This document shows positions 63,211-64,000 of a stretch of 64,000 bases of DNA, piece after piece (position 1 is the stretch's first letter; the number at the start of each line of letters is the position of its first letter). The notes under the pieces were generated by a model. That model searched no databases. It was given only the letters and a program-made list of their open reading frames with translations, and was not told the origin of the DNA. The position numbers and the translations under genes were made by a program. Source of the stretch: Prinia subflava (Eukaryota; Chordata; Aves; Passeriformes; Cisticolidae); contig NC_086259.1 in the NCBI RefSeq assembly GCF_021018805.1, positions 4,712,001-4,776,000 on the forward strand, read 5' to 3'.

Positions 63211-63653
63211 ATGCAAATAGCCACAATTTAATTCATTATTACTCACATTACATCTTTATTTTGCCACCAACTGGTGGCTGACATTTCCCAAGCTACTAGG
63301 AAGAAATGCTAATTAGACTGGTGTGCACTCTTACCCTTTCTTAATTTCATCATGTTTGTTCTTCAGTGACATGAAGCATTTCCTTCCTTCTGGTCAAGTC
63401 TTGCATTTATCCTCTGCATCTCCGCAGTGGTCCAGTTGGAAAATTGAAATAGAGATAAGGCAAGTGAAATAATTGCCTGCTTCCTGACTCTTTGGTAAAG
63501 TATCTAAGAATATTTGTGCTAGTGTGACAAAAATGACCTCTTTCCTTCAGCCCACCCACCCAACTTAATTTAGAAAATCTGAAGTGATCTCTGGAGTGGA
63601 ATACTATATGCATTAATATGCAAATGAACTGCCAAGAAAGTTCAGATTTGCAT
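63211..63653. promoter_or_regulatory. Candidate enhancer with three perfect octamer motifs
   Basis: ATGCAAAT occurs at 63211-63218 and 63618-63625, and its reverse complement ATTTGCAT at 63646-63653. The middle one is part of 'atgcattaatatgcaaat' (63608-63625), a near-palindromic arrangement like a POU-factor dimer site with a TAAT core. Octamer motifs bind POU-domain proteins. The clustering suggests a regulatory element, but conservation or chromatin data would be needed to claim one. No gene is visible next to it. Confidence 0.3.
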
Positions 63654-64000
63654 TTAGACTGGACAAAGGGGAAGGAAATGGCTTTCTCATGCTGTTCCCT
63701 TGCATCACCACAATTTCACAAATTACTAATCCCAGAAATGATGCCAGAAGGGACTTTCTCACTGCACTTCATTCATGCTTAGATGAGTTTGATTCATCTC
63801 AATGTGCCTGGCATTTTACAGTAAACCTGCAAATTTAAAGTGCAAGCAGGACCTCAGTGCCTTTGCTAAGAACCAAATGTGTTTGAAATAAACACAATTA
63901 GTAAACTTCAAATAAAATATACCCTCCTGCTATGGGCTAGAATAGGACTAGGTAGGAGGTAAGGTAATCTTAGGAAAATTTTCCTAAGAATTAACAATTA
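63654..64000. other. Gene-free unique DNA at the window end
   Basis: A+T-rich sequence with no recognisable feature. Confidence 0.55.

Overview
The window looks like nuclear DNA from a bird, most likely a songbird. The sequence is A+T-rich and carries truncated CR1 LINE 3' ends with the avian tail (tandem ATTCTGTG). It also holds several solo endogenous-retrovirus LTRs of types I associate with passerines, with little other interspersed repeat and no SINEs. I found no exon, conserved protein domain, tRNA, rRNA or CRISPR array. The open frames are short and uncharacteristic, or they are by-products of tandem repeats and LTRs. The window is best read as a gene desert or the inside of a very large intron.

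Layout. Positions 1-9.2 kb are mostly unique DNA with one CR1 relic (7.6-7.8 kb). A near-complete solo LTR on the plus strand follows (9203-9873). A second CR1 relic of the same subfamily lies at 11.5-11.7 kb. A 280-bp tract almost free of G and T sits at 15.73-16.01 kb. Two CR1 elements lie tail-to-tail at 17.4-18.2 kb. From 18 to 40 kb the DNA is essentially unique, apart from an old 82-bp tandem duplication at 22.0-22.2 kb, a CR1 tail at 29.7 kb and a 53-base A run at 36.4 kb. Two more minus-strand CR1 fragments lie at 40.0-40.4 kb. An (AAAAC)n array (42.4 kb), a perfect 480-bp pentanucleotide array (GGGAA)n (42.9-43.4 kb) and a 4 x 61-bp minisatellite (45.7-45.9 kb) follow.

The most structured part is 50.6-54.15 kb, where at least five solo LTRs from about four families are packed into 3.5 kb. 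Three have exact 5-bp flanking direct repeats that I could locate. Two LTRs of one family lie in opposite orientation about 550 bp apart, and one of them appears to have inserted into an older LTR. No retroviral gag, pol or env coding sequence remains.

The last 10 kb is unique DNA. It contains motif-rich A+T segments that could be conserved non-coding elements, notably three perfect octamer motifs (ATGCAAAT or its complement) within 450 bp at 63.2-63.65 kb. With no genes there is no pathway to describe. The useful content is the transposon history, the unusual simple repeats and the candidate regulatory segments. I did not find an undescribed gene system.
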